From contig CAWAMR010000014.1 in assembly GCA_963783095.1 (NCBI GenBank), forward strand, positions 186,001-250,000: a stretch of DNA of 64,000 nt. The letters are read 5' to 3'. Origin of the DNA: CAWAMR01 sp963783095. GTDB taxonomy: Bacteria; Planctomycetota; Planctomycetia; Gemmatales; Gemmataceae. The notes beneath the pieces are model-generated. The model made no database searches. It was not told the DNA's origin and saw only the letters and a list, made by a program, of their open reading frames with translations. Shown here one piece after another: positions 9,039 through 18,986 of the stretch. Positions within the stretch are counted from its first letter, which is position 1. Each line of letters begins with the position of its first letter. The translations under genes were made by a program, and so were the position numbers.

Positions 9039-10210
9039 GATGAAAAATCCTCCTTTACTGGTGTTCGCGGATGATTGGGGCCGACATCCATCGAGTTGTC
9101 AGCACCTCATCCGGCAATTGTTGGACCGATACGCGGTCACCTGGATCAATACGATCGGCACGCGCTGCCGCCAAACTCGATTTGGCCACGATTCGGCGCG
9201 GTTTCGGCAAGATTCGCCAGTGGTTTCAGAAAGTCAAACACACCACCGAGCCATTGCCGAACAATTTGCGAGTAATCAATCCGAAGATGTGGCCCTGGTT
9301 TACTCGATCGGTCGATCGGCGGATCAACCGCAAGCTGCTCCGACATGCTTTGCTCGCCGAAATTCATGCTCTGCCGGAGCCTCCGATCGCCATCACGACT
9401 TTGCCTATCGTAGCGGATTTGATGAACGAATTGCCTGTGCGGAGTTGGGTCTATTATTGTGTGGACGATTTTAGCCAGTGGCCCGGACTCGATCGCAAAA
9501 CGATGGGACGAATGGAGACAACCGTCGTTCAGTCAGCAGATGTTGTTATCGCCGCCAGCGAAAAACTGCAAGAACGTCTCTGGACCATGGGCCGGGCGTC
9601 GGAGTTCTTGACGCATGGAGTCGATGTCGCTCTTTGGATTCCGAGTGCGGGACGCGGGATGCGGGATGTGCCCAGCGCCCCGCATCCCGCACCCCGAATT
9701 CTCTTCTGGGGCGTAATTGATCGCCGCATGGATACTGAGTTTCTTCGGCAACTTGCGAACGATTTGAAAGAGGGTACGATTCTCCTCGCCGGCCCCGAAC
9801 AACAACCTGATCCTGAATTGCGCGGGCTGCCGCGCACGATTCGTCTCGGTTCTGTGCCCTTTGCCGATCTTCCCGCACTGGCTCAGCAGTCATCCGTTCT
9901 CGTGATGCCTTATGCCGATCTGCCGGTCACGCGGGCCATGCAGCCGTTAAAGTTAAAGGAGTATTTGGCAACGGGTTTGCCGGTCGTCGTTCGTAATCTT
10001 CCGGCCAATCGAGACTGGGCCGATTGCCTCGATCTCGTCGATAGTCCGCAGGCGTTTTCGGCAATGGTTCGGCTCCGGCTGCGAACCGGATTGCCGGAAT
10101 CGCAACGAGCAGCTCGACAGCGATTGGCTGCGGAAAGCTGGGCAGCCAAGTCCGCTCGATTCGAAGAATTAATCCTTTCCTGTCCACGTATTCTTGCGAA
10201 ACAAGCATGA
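9037..10210 (+). CDS. Glycosyltransferase (GT-B), frameshift near the start
   Basis: The protein starts MKNPPLLVFADDWGRHPSS and changes frame near 9165, continuing as KLDLATIRRGFGKIRQWF; the full product is about 390 aa. Motifs include SWVYYCVDDFSQWPG, a signature of teichuronic-acid/TuaH-like glycosyltransferases, then VVIAASEKLQERL and the donor-domain region VLVMPYADLPVTRAMQPLKLKEYLATG. It probably acts on a lipid-linked intermediate in the cytoplasm. A GC-rich 12-bp-arm palindrome (9654-9690) is translated inside the protein between the two domains. One base indel near 9165 is the likely cause of the break. Confidence 0.78.
9654..9690. repeat. Palindrome GCGGGATGCGGG inside a glycosyltransferase gene
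   Basis: Arms 9654-9665 and 9679-9690 are exact reverse complements. The GGGACGCGGGATG-type repeat is read in frame and supplies about 15 residues (AGRGMRDVPSAPHPAP) in the interdomain linker, where an insertion would be tolerated. Confidence 0.7.
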
Positions 10211-10234
10211 ATTCTCATTGCTGGGTGCTTTGAA

Positions 10235-11389
10235 ATGGTTACGTTGTCCTGTCGACCGAAAACGATGCCGGTTATTCTCGACGCGCGCGTGGTAGCGGGT
10301 TCGGGTGGCGGCCCCGATAAAACGATCATCAATTCGCCGCGCTATCTCGAGGCCGATGGTTATCGGATGTTGTGCGTCTATCTGCACCATCCCGAAGATG
10401 CAGGATTCGAGATGTTGCGGCGAAAGGCAACGGCAAAATCGGTCGAACTGATTTCCGTCGCCGACCGGGGGCCTTTCGATTGGCGGGTTGTCCCGCAATT
10501 ATTGGAGATTTGCAGAAGAGAAAAAGTCGATATTTGGCATGGGCACGATTACAAGAGCAATGTTCTGGGTTTGCTGCTGCGACGTTTCTGGCCCATGCGC
10601 CTGGTGACGACTTTGCATGGCTGGGTCCATCAGACTGGACGAACTCCCTTGTACTACCTCATGGACCGCCTGACCTTGCGGTTTTATGAGAAGGTTATCT
10701 GTGTCTCGGAGGATCTTCATCGAGCGAGCCGATCGGCGGGTGTGCCCGCTCATCGTTGTGTGTTGTTGGAAAACGGAATCGACCTGATCGATTTTCATCG
10801 CCGCCTTTCGACATCGGAAGCCAAGCGCGAATGGGGATTCAATCCCGACCGCCGGTTAATTGGTGCAGCGGGCCGACTTTCCTCCGAAAAGGGATTCGAC
10901 CTTTTGATTCGAGCGGTCGATCGATTGATTTCAGCAGGGTTGGAAGTCGAACTCGCCATCGCCGGCGAAGGCGTTGAGAAAGAGTCGTTGCAGCAATTGA
11001 TCCGGGAGTTGGGTCGGGAAGATCGAATTCAGTTACTGGGTTATCGAGCGAATTTGCTTCCCTTCTATGAAGCAATGGATGTCTATGCGCTGAGCAGTCA
11101 TCGGGAAGGATTGCCGAATGTATTGCTCGAAGCCCTGGCAATGAAAGTTCCTGTCGTTGCCACGCGAGTGAATGGCGTGCCGAAATTGATTACCGAAGGT
11201 GTCGATGGGTTGCTGGTAGAGCCGGGTTCGGCAAAGACTCTGGAAGCCGGTCTGAGGACAATGCTTGGCAATGTCGCTATACGTCAGCGTTTCGCAGAAG
11301 CAGGCCGCCGGACGGTCGAAACACGCTATAGCTTCGCGCTGCGGATGCAAAAACTGCGACAGATCTATGACGCGATGTTGATTGAATAA
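10235..11389 (+). CDS. Family 4 glycosyltransferase
   Basis: This intact 384-aa GT-B enzyme could equally start at the ATG at 10265 (MPVILDARVVAGSGGGPDKT). WHGHDYKSNVLGLLLRR and TLHGWVHQTGR lie in the N-domain. The C-domain holds GAAGRLSSEKGFDLLIRAV, LAIAGEGVEKESL and the E-x7-E loop SSHREGLPNVLLEALAMKVPV. This is a typical retaining GT4 of the RfaB/PelF style. It lies in the same direction as the preceding GT with a short gap and ends just before the epimerase gene, consistent with one transcript. Confidence 0.87.
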   Translation: MVTLSCRPKTMPVILDARVVAGSGGGPDKTIINSPRYLEADGYRMLCVYLHHPEDAGFEMLRRKATAKSVELISVADRGPFDWRVVPQLLEICRREKVDIWHGHDYKSNVLGLLLRRFWPMRLVTTLHGWVHQTGRTPLYYLMDRLTLRFYEKVICVSEDLHRASRSAGVPAHRCVLLENGIDLIDFHRRLSTSEAKREWGFNPDRRLIGAAGRLSSEKGFDLLIRAVDRLISAGLEVELAIAGEGVEKESLQQLIRELGREDRIQLLGYRANLLPFYEAMDVYALSSHREGLPNVLLEALAMKVPVVATRVNGVPKLITEGVDGLLVEPGSAKTLEAGLRTMLGNVAIRQRFAEAGRRTVETRYSFALRMQKLRQIYDAMLIE

Positions 11390-11415
11390 CGTCTCTGGAG
11401 GTTTCGGTTTTGACG

Positions 11416-12346
11416 ATGAACTGTCTGGTCACCGGCGCAGCGGGGTTTATCGGATCGCACCTGTGCGAACGCCTCCTGGCGCCTCGGTCATGACGTGGTG
11501 GGGCTTGACGCGTTTATCCCGTATTATCCGCGAACTTTCAAGGAGCAGAATCTCGCGGCCTTCCGGACTCATCCACGCTTTCGGTTTCATGAAAGGGATC
11601 TTGCCGCCGATCCTTTGACCGATCTGGTTGCCCAGGCGGATGTCATTTTTCACCTTGCTGCAACTCCCGGATTGGTGAAAAGCTGGACCGAATTCGACGT
11701 TTATCTGCGAACGAATGTGGTCGCCACTCACAGGCTCCTGGAAACGATTCAAACCTCTGCAAGCCGGTTGACCAGGCTCATTTATGTTTCCACGTCATCG
11801 GTTTACGGCAAGTTTGCTTCGGGCGATGAGACATTGCCGACCAAACCGATTTCACCCTATGGCGTGACGAAACTGGCAGGTGAGAATCTTTGCAGGGCCT
11901 TTGGAGAAAGTTTCGACATTCCCGTCGTCACGCTGCGTTATTTCTCGGTCTATGGTCCCCGCCAACGGCCCGATATGGGTTATCACATTTTTATCCGTTC
12001 GCTGTTGCGCGAGGAGCCGGTAACGGTTTTCGGCGATGGCCGGCAGGTACGCGGCAACACTTACGTATCGGATTGCGTCGATGCGACGATTGCGGCGATT
12101 GCGGCAACTCCCGGCGAGATCTACAACGTCGGCGGCGGCGAAATGGTCAGCGTCTGGGAAGTTCTTCAGAAGCTGGAGACCATCGCCGGCCGAAAGTTTA
12201 TCGTCCAGCAGAAACCCGCTCGACCCGGGGACCAGCGCCATACGTTTGCGGATACCGGCAAACTCCAGCGACAACTTAACTGGCGACCCTGCGTAGGTTT
12301 GGATCAAGGATTGACCCGTCAATGGGAATGGCAGTCCCGCCTGTGA
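11416..12346 (+). CDS. NAD-dependent nucleotide-sugar epimerase/dehydratase, frameshifted
   Basis: The ATG at 11416 begins MNCLVTGAAGFIGSHLCERL, the Rossmann NAD site of extended SDR enzymes. A frame change near 11480 leads into GHDVVGLDAFIPYYPR, then YVSTSSVYG and the catalytic YxxxK in SPYGVTKLAGE. Length of about 310 aa fits UDP-glucose/UDP-glucuronate 4-epimerases and related dehydratases; the exact substrate is not decidable. FSVYGPRQRPDMGYHIFI is typical of the family. It would supply an activated sugar to the flanking transferases. The break (an extra base in GCGCC) looks like an indel error. Confidence 0.82.
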
Positions 12347-12440
12347 TACTCTTGGCAAGATTGTTTCGTGGCTTCCTGAGAACACCCCGTCCATCCCCCT
12401 CGCTGAACATTTTCGATCAACCTCCATCGAGATTCGCATC

Positions 12441-13510
12441 ATGGTTTCCCTTCCTGCTTCACCGCTGGTGACAATTCGTTTATTGAGTGGCAACTCTCTC
12501 GCGGATCGGTTGCCGAAGCTCATCGAGTTCGTGCAACGCCCACAGTTCGTTTCCCCAGCACATCATCCGCTTTGGCTGTATGTTTTGCGCGATGGTCTGG
12601 GGCATGTACCGTTTGCCATTGAAGCCGTTCACGATGAGACGACGTGCGGATTTCTGCCGCTGGGCTACTTGCGAAGCACGCTGTTCGGCGCTATCTCGTC
12701 AGCTTGCCTTATCTCAATAGTGGCGGCGTTATCGCCGATGATGAGGTCATTCGTCGAGAACTCATCGAAAATGCGGTTGCGCTTGCCCAAGAGTTGCGAG
12801 TAAAACATCTGGAATTGCGACACGAAGAACCCACCGAACACCCTCTCTTGAATGGTTCGTTAAGCAGCAAGGTTCACATGCGTCTGCGACTTCCGGATTT
12901 TCCCGGGCCGTTGTGGGAGTCGCTGCCGGCGAAAGTTCGCAACCAGATCCGCAAAGGCGAAAAAAGCGGGCTGACCGTGCATTGGGGCCGATTGGATTTG
13001 CTGCCGGAATTCTACGACGTTTTTGCCCGGAATATGCGCAACCTGGGCACTCCCGTTTACGGAAAACGCTTTTTCGCGGCGATCCTGAAATATTTTCCCG
13101 TGGAGGCGGAACTGTGCGTCGTTCGCCTGGCGGAACGAGCCGTCGCCGGCGCTTTGCTGATTCACGGGAAGGGTGTAACGGAAGTTCCCAGTGCTTCATC
13201 GCTGCGCGAATTCAATCATACATCGGCGAATATGTTGATGTACTGGCACCTTCTCGATCGCGCCATCGAACGAGAACAATCGATCTTCGACTTCGGGCGA
13301 TCGACCGTCAACAGCAGCACTTTCAAGTTCAAGAAGCAGTGGGGCGCAGAGCCTGAAGGGGCGGTTTGGCAATATCACCTTCGGGATGGCAATACCGTCG
13401 ATCTGCGACCCGACAACCCGAAAATGCAACGGCTAATTCGCATCTGGCAACAAATGCCTCTAGGTCTGACTCGATGGATCGGCCCCAGTATTGTCCGAGG
13501 AATCCCCTGA
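12441..13510 (+). CDS. FemAB-like (GNAT-fold) protein of exosortase-type EPS loci, frameshifted
   Basis: The reading frame changes near 12690 (STLFG to RYLVSLPY). The joined product is about 355 aa. It includes LPYLNSGGVIADD, KVRNQIRKGEKSGL and a C-terminal GNAT-like motif FDFGRSTVNSSTFKFKKQWG, which closely resembles the FemAB-related, PEP-CTERM-system-associated family (TIGR03019-like). FemAB proteins transfer amino-acid or acyl groups. Those in EPS loci are thought to modify a glycan or peptide partner, but the substrate is unknown. It lies between an epimerase and the UDP-GlcNAc 2-epimerase. About 95 bases upstream carry no evident feature. Confidence 0.75.
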
Positions 13511-13579
13511 CCAGTGAATTCAGGCCCGACCACATTTTTTTGTCGGGTCCATATCCCCAAAGTCGGCCATCGCGGGGAT

Positions 13580-13610
13580 TTGTCAGCAGTTCCAAAAAGT
13601 AAGCTATACT
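13580..13610 (+). promoter_or_regulatory. Possible sigma70-type promoter before the 2-epimerase
   Basis: TTGTCA at 13580-13585 and TATACT at 13605-13610 are separated by 19 bases, which is longer than ideal. The element lies in the 170-base gap between the FemAB-like gene and the UDP-GlcNAc 2-epimerase, 100 bases before the latter's start. A small CCCGAC/GTCGGG hairpin with a T-run in its loop sits at 13525-13547. Confidence 0.25.
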
Positions 13611-13709
13611 CGGAACAATCGATACGACCGCCTCTTGCCGAGGTGAAACTAAAATGTTCACTTCGGCACATACACTGCTTTGAAACTGGCGAAGGATCGG
13701 AACGGTTTA

Positions 13710-14927
13710 ATGTCTGCTCTTCCCCCCCGAATCGGCCGATCGGCTCGAACGCATCGGATCGTTACCGTGTTCGGCACTCGACCGGAAATGATCAAGCTGG
13801 CTCCGGTCATCCGCCAATTCGATCTCTATCCGCGCCGGTGGCAAACGGTGAACATCTCGACCGGCCAGCACACGGAATTGTTGGCTCCGTTTGTGAAGCT
13901 GTTTGACATTCGCATTGACCACGATCTATGCGTCATGCGTGCCGGACAGCCCTTGAGTCAACTTTTCGCGCGGATTCTCAATGAGATCGACCCGATTCTG
14001 GAAAAGGAGCAACCCGATCTGGTACTGGTGCAAGGAGACACAACCACTGCCGTCGCGACAGCGGTAGCGGCCTTCCACCGCAAGATTCCCATTGGCCACG
14101 TCGAAGCCGGGTTACGAACCGATGACCCACTGGCCCCGTTTCCCGAGGAAACCAATCGTCGTCTCATCACTCGGCTGGCCAACTATCACTTCGCGGCGAC
14201 GAAGCGCAATCGTCAGGCCCTGCTGCGTGAAGGGGTGAGCAAGGGATCGATTTTCCTCACCGGCAACCCGGTCGTGGACGCTTTGCAACAGATGGGAAAC
14301 GCTGTCCATCGTTCCGAACCGATGCAACAGCTTCTCGCGGAAACATCATCATACCGGCGGATCGCGTTGACGACTCATCGGCGCGAGAGCTTTGGCGGGA
14401 TTCTCGAAGGGAATCTGCGCGTATTGCGTGCCTTCATCGATCGGCACGCCGACACGTTGTTGATTTTCCCGGTCCATCCCAATCCTATGGTCCGCGAAAC
14501 GGCACAAAGCTTGCTGGGGGAACATCCTCGAATTCGGCTCATCGAACCGCTGGGCTATCCCGACTTTATCGGCCTGCTTTCGGAATCGTGGTTGATCGTT
14601 TCCGATTCGGGAGGAGTGCAGGAGGAGGCACCGAGCCTCGGCAAACCGCTGTTGGTGTTGCGCGAAAAAACCGAACGTCCTGAAGCAATCGATTCCGGCA
14701 TCGCTCGACTGGCAGGGACACCGGGACTGCTCGCGACAATGCTAGAGGAAGTCTATGCGGACGATGCAAGTGAAAAGACCAAGCCCATCCCCAATCCGTT
14801 TGGGAAAGGCGATAGTGCCCGGCGGATCGTGCGCGTGCTGCGGAAGCACCTGAGACCATCGAAGCCTGCTTCGCGGCGATACTGCGGAGTTGCTGCTGCT
14901 ACTGACGACTTGAGGGCTTCCACGTGA
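13710..14927 (+). CDS. wecB: Non-hydrolysing UDP-N-acetylglucosamine 2-epimerase
   Basis: This intact protein of about 405 aa interconverts UDP-GlcNAc and UDP-ManNAc, or a derivative such as UDP-GlcNAc3NAcA. Diagnostic motifs are TVFGTRPEMIKLAPVI at the N-terminus, GDTTTAVATAVAAFH, GHVEAGLRTDDP.PFPEETNR, TTHRRESFGG, and SDSGGVQEEAPSLGKP with the UDP-binding residues. The ATG at 13710 is preferred over a TTG at 13680. With the aminotransferase, dehydrogenase and acetyltransferase downstream, it may act as the WbpI-type last step to a ManNAc3NAcA-type sugar. This is inference, since WecB and WbpI differ only in substrate. It overlaps the next gene by four bases (GTGA). Confidence 0.92.
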   Translation: MSALPPRIGRSARTHRIVTVFGTRPEMIKLAPVIRQFDLYPRRWQTVNISTGQHTELLAPFVKLFDIRIDHDLCVMRAGQPLSQLFARILNEIDPILEKEQPDLVLVQGDTTTAVATAVAAFHRKIPIGHVEAGLRTDDPLAPFPEETNRRLITRLANYHFAATKRNRQALLREGVSKGSIFLTGNPVVDALQQMGNAVHRSEPMQQLLAETSSYRRIALTTHRRESFGGILEGNLRVLRAFIDRHADTLLIFPVHPNPMVRETAQSLLGEHPRIRLIEPLGYPDFIGLLSESWLIVSDSGGVQEEAPSLGKPLLVLREKTERPEAIDSGIARLAGTPGLLATMLEEVYADDASEKTKPIPNPFGKGDSARRIVRVLRKHLRPSKPASRRYCGVAAATDDLRAST

Positions 14928-16674
14928 ACATCATCGAAACGCCGAAACGACATATTCTCACCATTGCGCTTGAGGATTATTTCCAGGTCGGGGCCTTCAA
15001 TCGGGTTATTCCCCGAGGACAGTGGTACCGCTTCGACACCAGACTGGATCGGACGACGGACCGCGTGCTCGACTTGCTGGATCGGCACGACATCAAAGCC
15101 ACTTTCTTTATCTTGGGATGGATTGCGGATCGCTTCCCGGAACTGGTCCAGCGTGGCAGCGCGCGGTCATGAGATCGCCAGCAAAGGCTATTATCATCGA
15201 AGCATTCGCGACATGTCGCGCGAAGAGTTCAAGGACGATTGCCTTCGCGCCAGGAAGCCCTGGAAGATGCAGGCGGCAAGAGAGTTCTGGGCTATCGTGT
15301 GGCCAACGGCTGGTTTCATCCCGTCGACTTGTGGGCCTCGACATTCTGGCGGAACTGGGGTATGCCTACGACTCCAGCATTGCTCCCATTGGCAAGCGCT
15401 TTGCGAAGGGGCCGGATCGACGATTTCTCCACCAGCATCGACATGGCGATTTGCAGATCCAGGAATTGCCTATCTCGGCGAGTCGAATCCTTGGCTTTCA
15501 GATTCCGATTTCCGGTGGGAATTATTTTCGTCAACTCCCCGCACTGGTCATTCGACGGGCCATCCGGAAATGGGATCAGCAAGTCGATGCGCCACTGGTG
15601 ATGTATTTCCACACCTGGGAACTCGACCCCGATCAACCGAAAATCTCAGCAGGTTCGTGGCTCTCGCACCTGCGGCACTATCGAAACCTTCACAAGATGG
15701 AGGGTTATCTCGAATACTTTTTCCAACAGTACCGATTTACTAGTGCCGCGGATTACCTGAGCCTTTCAACCACATTACCGGAGAAATCTTCCACCGGCGT
15801 GATGGAACGCAAGCCCCGACTATGGAAAGCCGACGGTGTTGAAGCCGATATTCACTTCGAGCCGGCAGGAAACCGGACGCCGGTATCCATCGTTGTTCCG
15901 TGCTATAACGAGGAGTTGATTCTACCTTATCTTGCCAACACTCTCAAAAGTGTCGAGAAAAAGCTGCGACAAAAATATGCGGTGACGTACATACTGGTGG
16001 ATGACGGCAGCAAGGACAATACCTGGGAAGGGATTCAACATTGTTTCGGCAACAAGCCGGGTTTCGAGCTGTGCCGCCACGAGATCAATAAGGGCGTGAC
16101 CGCCGCTATTCAGACCGGGATCCGTCGGGCGAAAACCGACATCGTTTGCTCCATGGATTGCGATTGCACCTACGATCCCCATGAACTGGCCAAAATGATT
16201 CCTCTTCTGCAGGAGAATGTCGATCTGGTCACGGCATCACCCTACCACCCGCAAGGCCATGTTCGCAATGTGCCCGGCTGGCGCTTGCGATTATCGAAAT
16301 CGGCTTCATGGATGTATCGCCGGGTGTTGCGGCAAAAACTTTATACCTACACCAGTTGTTTCCGCGTCTATCGGCGCAGCGCGATTATGAAGCTGCATAT
16401 CCGCAGAACCAATTTTTTGGGCATTGCGGAAATGGTCGGGAAAATGGACCTGCAAGGATCGAAGATTGTCGAATACCCGGCGACGCTGGAAGTGCGAATG
16501 CTGGGACGCTCGAAAATGAAAACGGTCCGGACCATTTTCGGCCATTTGCGACTTATGGTTCGACTGCTTGGCCTGCGGGTGAGCCAATGGTGGCGGAAAA
16601 CGGAATCGTTGCCGACGCCGCCGGTACAGAAGTTGGAACTGGAATCACGCGAATTCGCTACCGCAACCCATTGA
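14924..16674 (+). CDS. Polysaccharide deacetylase fused to family 2 glycosyltransferase, frameshifted
   Basis: The GTG start at 14924 overlaps the previous stop. The N-terminal part (ALEDYFQVGAF, KATFFILGWIADRFPEL, RGHEIASKGYYH) is a NodB-type deacetylase. HTWELDPDQP and the following residues match the PEP-CTERM-locus deacetylase family (DUF3473-type tail). After a linker, a GT2 domain of the DPM1/dolichol-phosphate-mannose-synthase style begins at PVSIVVPCYNEELILP, with VDDGSKDNT and MDCDCTYDP. Frame changes occur near 15165, 15240 and 15330, all in the deacetylase part, and the GT2 half is intact. A single protein of about 580 aa that both deacetylates and transfers is unusual. The join between domains lies in one unbroken frame (15330-16674), so the fusion is real. 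Confidence 0.78.
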
Positions 16675-16734
16675 AAACATTGTACCCGGGATTTCAGCTG
16701 CCCGTCCGATCAAAGAGAAAGAGGCGCTGCACCG

Positions 16735-17973
16735 ATGAACATGCTGATAAAGCCCGTTATGCCGATCGCGTTGCCTTCGGATCAGGACGCGGGTGGGCGA
16801 ACCCTGGGTGATGAGGAAATCGCACTGGTTTCGGAGGCGATCCGTAGCGGGACGCTGACCAGTACCAAGGGTCGATTTACGAAGGAGTTTGAAACTCGAT
16901 TTGCCGCACTGGTGGGAGTGAAGTATGCCCATGCGTGTTCCTCCGGCTCCGCGGCCATTCATTGTGCCGTCGCGGCCATTGATCCCGAACCGGGCGATGA
17001 GATCATCACCACCGGAATTACCGACATGGGAGCATTGACCCCGATTCTCTATCAGGGCGCGATTCCCGTATTTGCCGATGTCGATCCGCGAACCGGAAAC
17101 TTGACTCCGGAAACTATTGGCGTCAAGATCAGCGACAGAACCAGGGCGATCATCGTTACTCACTTGTTCGGCAATCCTTGCGATATGACCGGCATCATGA
17201 AACTGGCCGCGTCGCACAACATCCCCGTTATTGAGGATTGTGCCCAGGCTTTTCTCGCCAGACACCGGGGACAATATGCGGGGACGTTCGGCAGCATCAG
17301 CTGCTTTAGTCTGCAACAAGGCAAGCACATCACTACCGGCGAGGGTGGACTGGTTATCACCAACGACCCGGCACTGGCCCGGCGCATGTATTTATTCATC
17401 AACAAGGCGTGGGGCTATGGCGATCCTCAGCCGGACCATTATTTCCTCTCCCTGAACTACCGGATGAGCGAACTGCAGGGGGCCTGTGCACTGGCGCAAT
17501 TGCCGAAACTCAACGATGTGGTTCAGATACGATCCGCCCTGGCAGCGAAGTTGACCGATTTGCTCAAAGACTTGCCGGGTGTTTCTACGCCTTGGATCGC
17601 TCCGGATGATTACCATGTCTTCTGGAAATACTGCTTGCTGGTCAATCCAAAGGTGATTCAGGGTGGAGCGGTAGGAATGGCCAGAGTTCTCAAAGAAGTG
17701 AATATTGCCTCAGCTCCCCGCTACATTCAAAAACCCGCGTTTCGCTGCGAAATCTTCACCAAGCAACGGACATTGGGCAACAGTCGGTGGCCATTCACTC
17801 TGGCGCATCCCGAGGCCCTGAACTACGATTCTCAGCTGTTTCCGGGCACTTTTCGCTACCTGGATGAAGTTTTGGTGTTGCCCTGGAATGAACGCTACAC
17901 CCAAGAACACCTCGATTTTATAGCCGTCGCCGTTCGAGGCGCTGCGGAGCGATTGACGGCAGGAGCAGATTGA
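16735..17973 (+). CDS. DegT/DnrJ/EryC1 family PLP aminotransferase (WbpE-like)
   Basis: This intact 412-aa enzyme contains ACSSGSAAIHCAV (PLP phosphate site), VIEDCAQAF (the Asp that contacts the pyridine nitrogen) and SLQQGKHITTGEGG with the Schiff-base lysine. LNYRMSELQGACALAQL completes the family pattern. Sugar aminotransferases of this family install an amino group on a keto-sugar nucleotide. The next two genes encode a Gfo/Idh dehydrogenase and a hexapeptide N-acetyltransferase, the WbpB and WbpD partners, so this is probably the C3 aminotransferase of a UDP-GlcNAc3NAcA pathway. Its stop overlaps the next start (TGATG). Confidence 0.88.
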   Translation: MNMLIKPVMPIALPSDQDAGGRTLGDEEIALVSEAIRSGTLTSTKGRFTKEFETRFAALVGVKYAHACSSGSAAIHCAVAAIDPEPGDEIITTGITDMGALTPILYQGAIPVFADVDPRTGNLTPETIGVKISDRTRAIIVTHLFGNPCDMTGIMKLAASHNIPVIEDCAQAFLARHRGQYAGTFGSISCFSLQQGKHITTGEGGLVITNDPALARRMYLFINKAWGYGDPQPDHYFLSLNYRMSELQGACALAQLPKLNDVVQIRSALAAKLTDLLKDLPGVSTPWIAPDDYHVFWKYCLLVNPKVIQGGAVGMARVLKEVNIASAPRYIQKPAFRCEIFTKQRTLGNSRWPFTLAHPEALNYDSQLFPGTFRYLDEVLVLPWNERYTQEHLDFIAVAVRGAAERLTAGAD

Positions 17974-18972
17974 TGGACGCGATTCGTTTTGCGATCGTTG
18001 GGGCGGGTGGCATCGCACAAAGCTACGCGCAGGCATTCGAAAACAATCCATTCGCCAAATTGGTAGCAGTTGCCGATACGCGCAGCGATGCCTGCGCAAG
18101 CGCTCGCGGAAAGAGCCGTTTGTCCTGCCTACACGTGCCACGAAGCCATGGCCGAGACCGGCCCAAGTTTCGATGCGGTAGTCCTGTGCACTCCTCCCAA
18201 CACGCATGAGGCCATCAGTGCCTGTTTTTTGAATCGAAAGATTCACGTGTTGTGCGAGAAGCCGTTCACACTGAATGAAGCAAGTGCCCAGCGAATGATC
18301 GGCCAGGCCCGCCAGTCGGGAGTCATTCTCACGATGGCATCCAAATTTCGCTATGTCTCAGACGTTATCAAGGCCAAGAGCATTGTTACTTCCGGCATTC
18401 TCGGCGAGATCATTCTTTTTGAAAATGCCTTTACCTCGCGCGTGGATATGAGCGCGCGCTGGAACGCCAACCCCAGCGTCAGTGGGGGTGGTGTCTTGAT
18501 CGATAACGGCACACACTCCGTGGACATCATGCGATATTTCCTTGGTCCGCTGGCGGAAGTCCATGCGGTCGAGGGCAAACGGGTTCAGGGCCTGGGCGTC
18601 GAAGACACGGTTCGACTTTTTGTTCGCAGTGTTGCGGGGGTGATGGGCAGTGTCGATCTGTCGTGGAGCCTGAACAAGGAGCTGGACAGTTACATCAATA
18701 TCTACGGTTCTCACGGTACGGTGCAGGTCGGCTGGAAGGAATCGAGGTATCGCCAGCAATCGAGTCGCGACTGGGTGGTTTTCGGCAAGGGATACGACAA
18801 GGTACAGGCGTTTCGCGATCAGATCAACAACTTCGCCCGCGCCATTCGCGAGCATGAGCCGCTCTTGATTACTTCTCAGGATGCACTGGCGTCGGTCGAA
18901 GTAGTGGAGGCGGCATACCGATCGCTTCGCGAGGAAAGCTGGACGAGGGTTGTGCATCGATTAGCGGAATAA
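17973..18972 (+). CDS. Gfo/Idh/MocA oxidoreductase (WbpB/WlbA-like), frameshifted
   Basis: The ATG at 17973 gives MDAIRFAIVGAGGIAQSYAQAF, an NAD-binding Rossmann start. The frame changes near 18095, after which AVVLCTPPNTHEAISACF and HVLCEKPFTLNEASA (the EKP motif) follow. LIDNGTHSVDIMRYFLGPL carries the family catalytic region with His and Asp. It probably oxidises C3 of a UDP-N-acetyl-glucosaminuronate to supply the upstream aminotransferase. Length of about 333 aa fits the family. One inserted or lost base explains the break. Confidence 0.84.
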
Positions 18973-18986
18973 GAGGTTTCGAGTCG

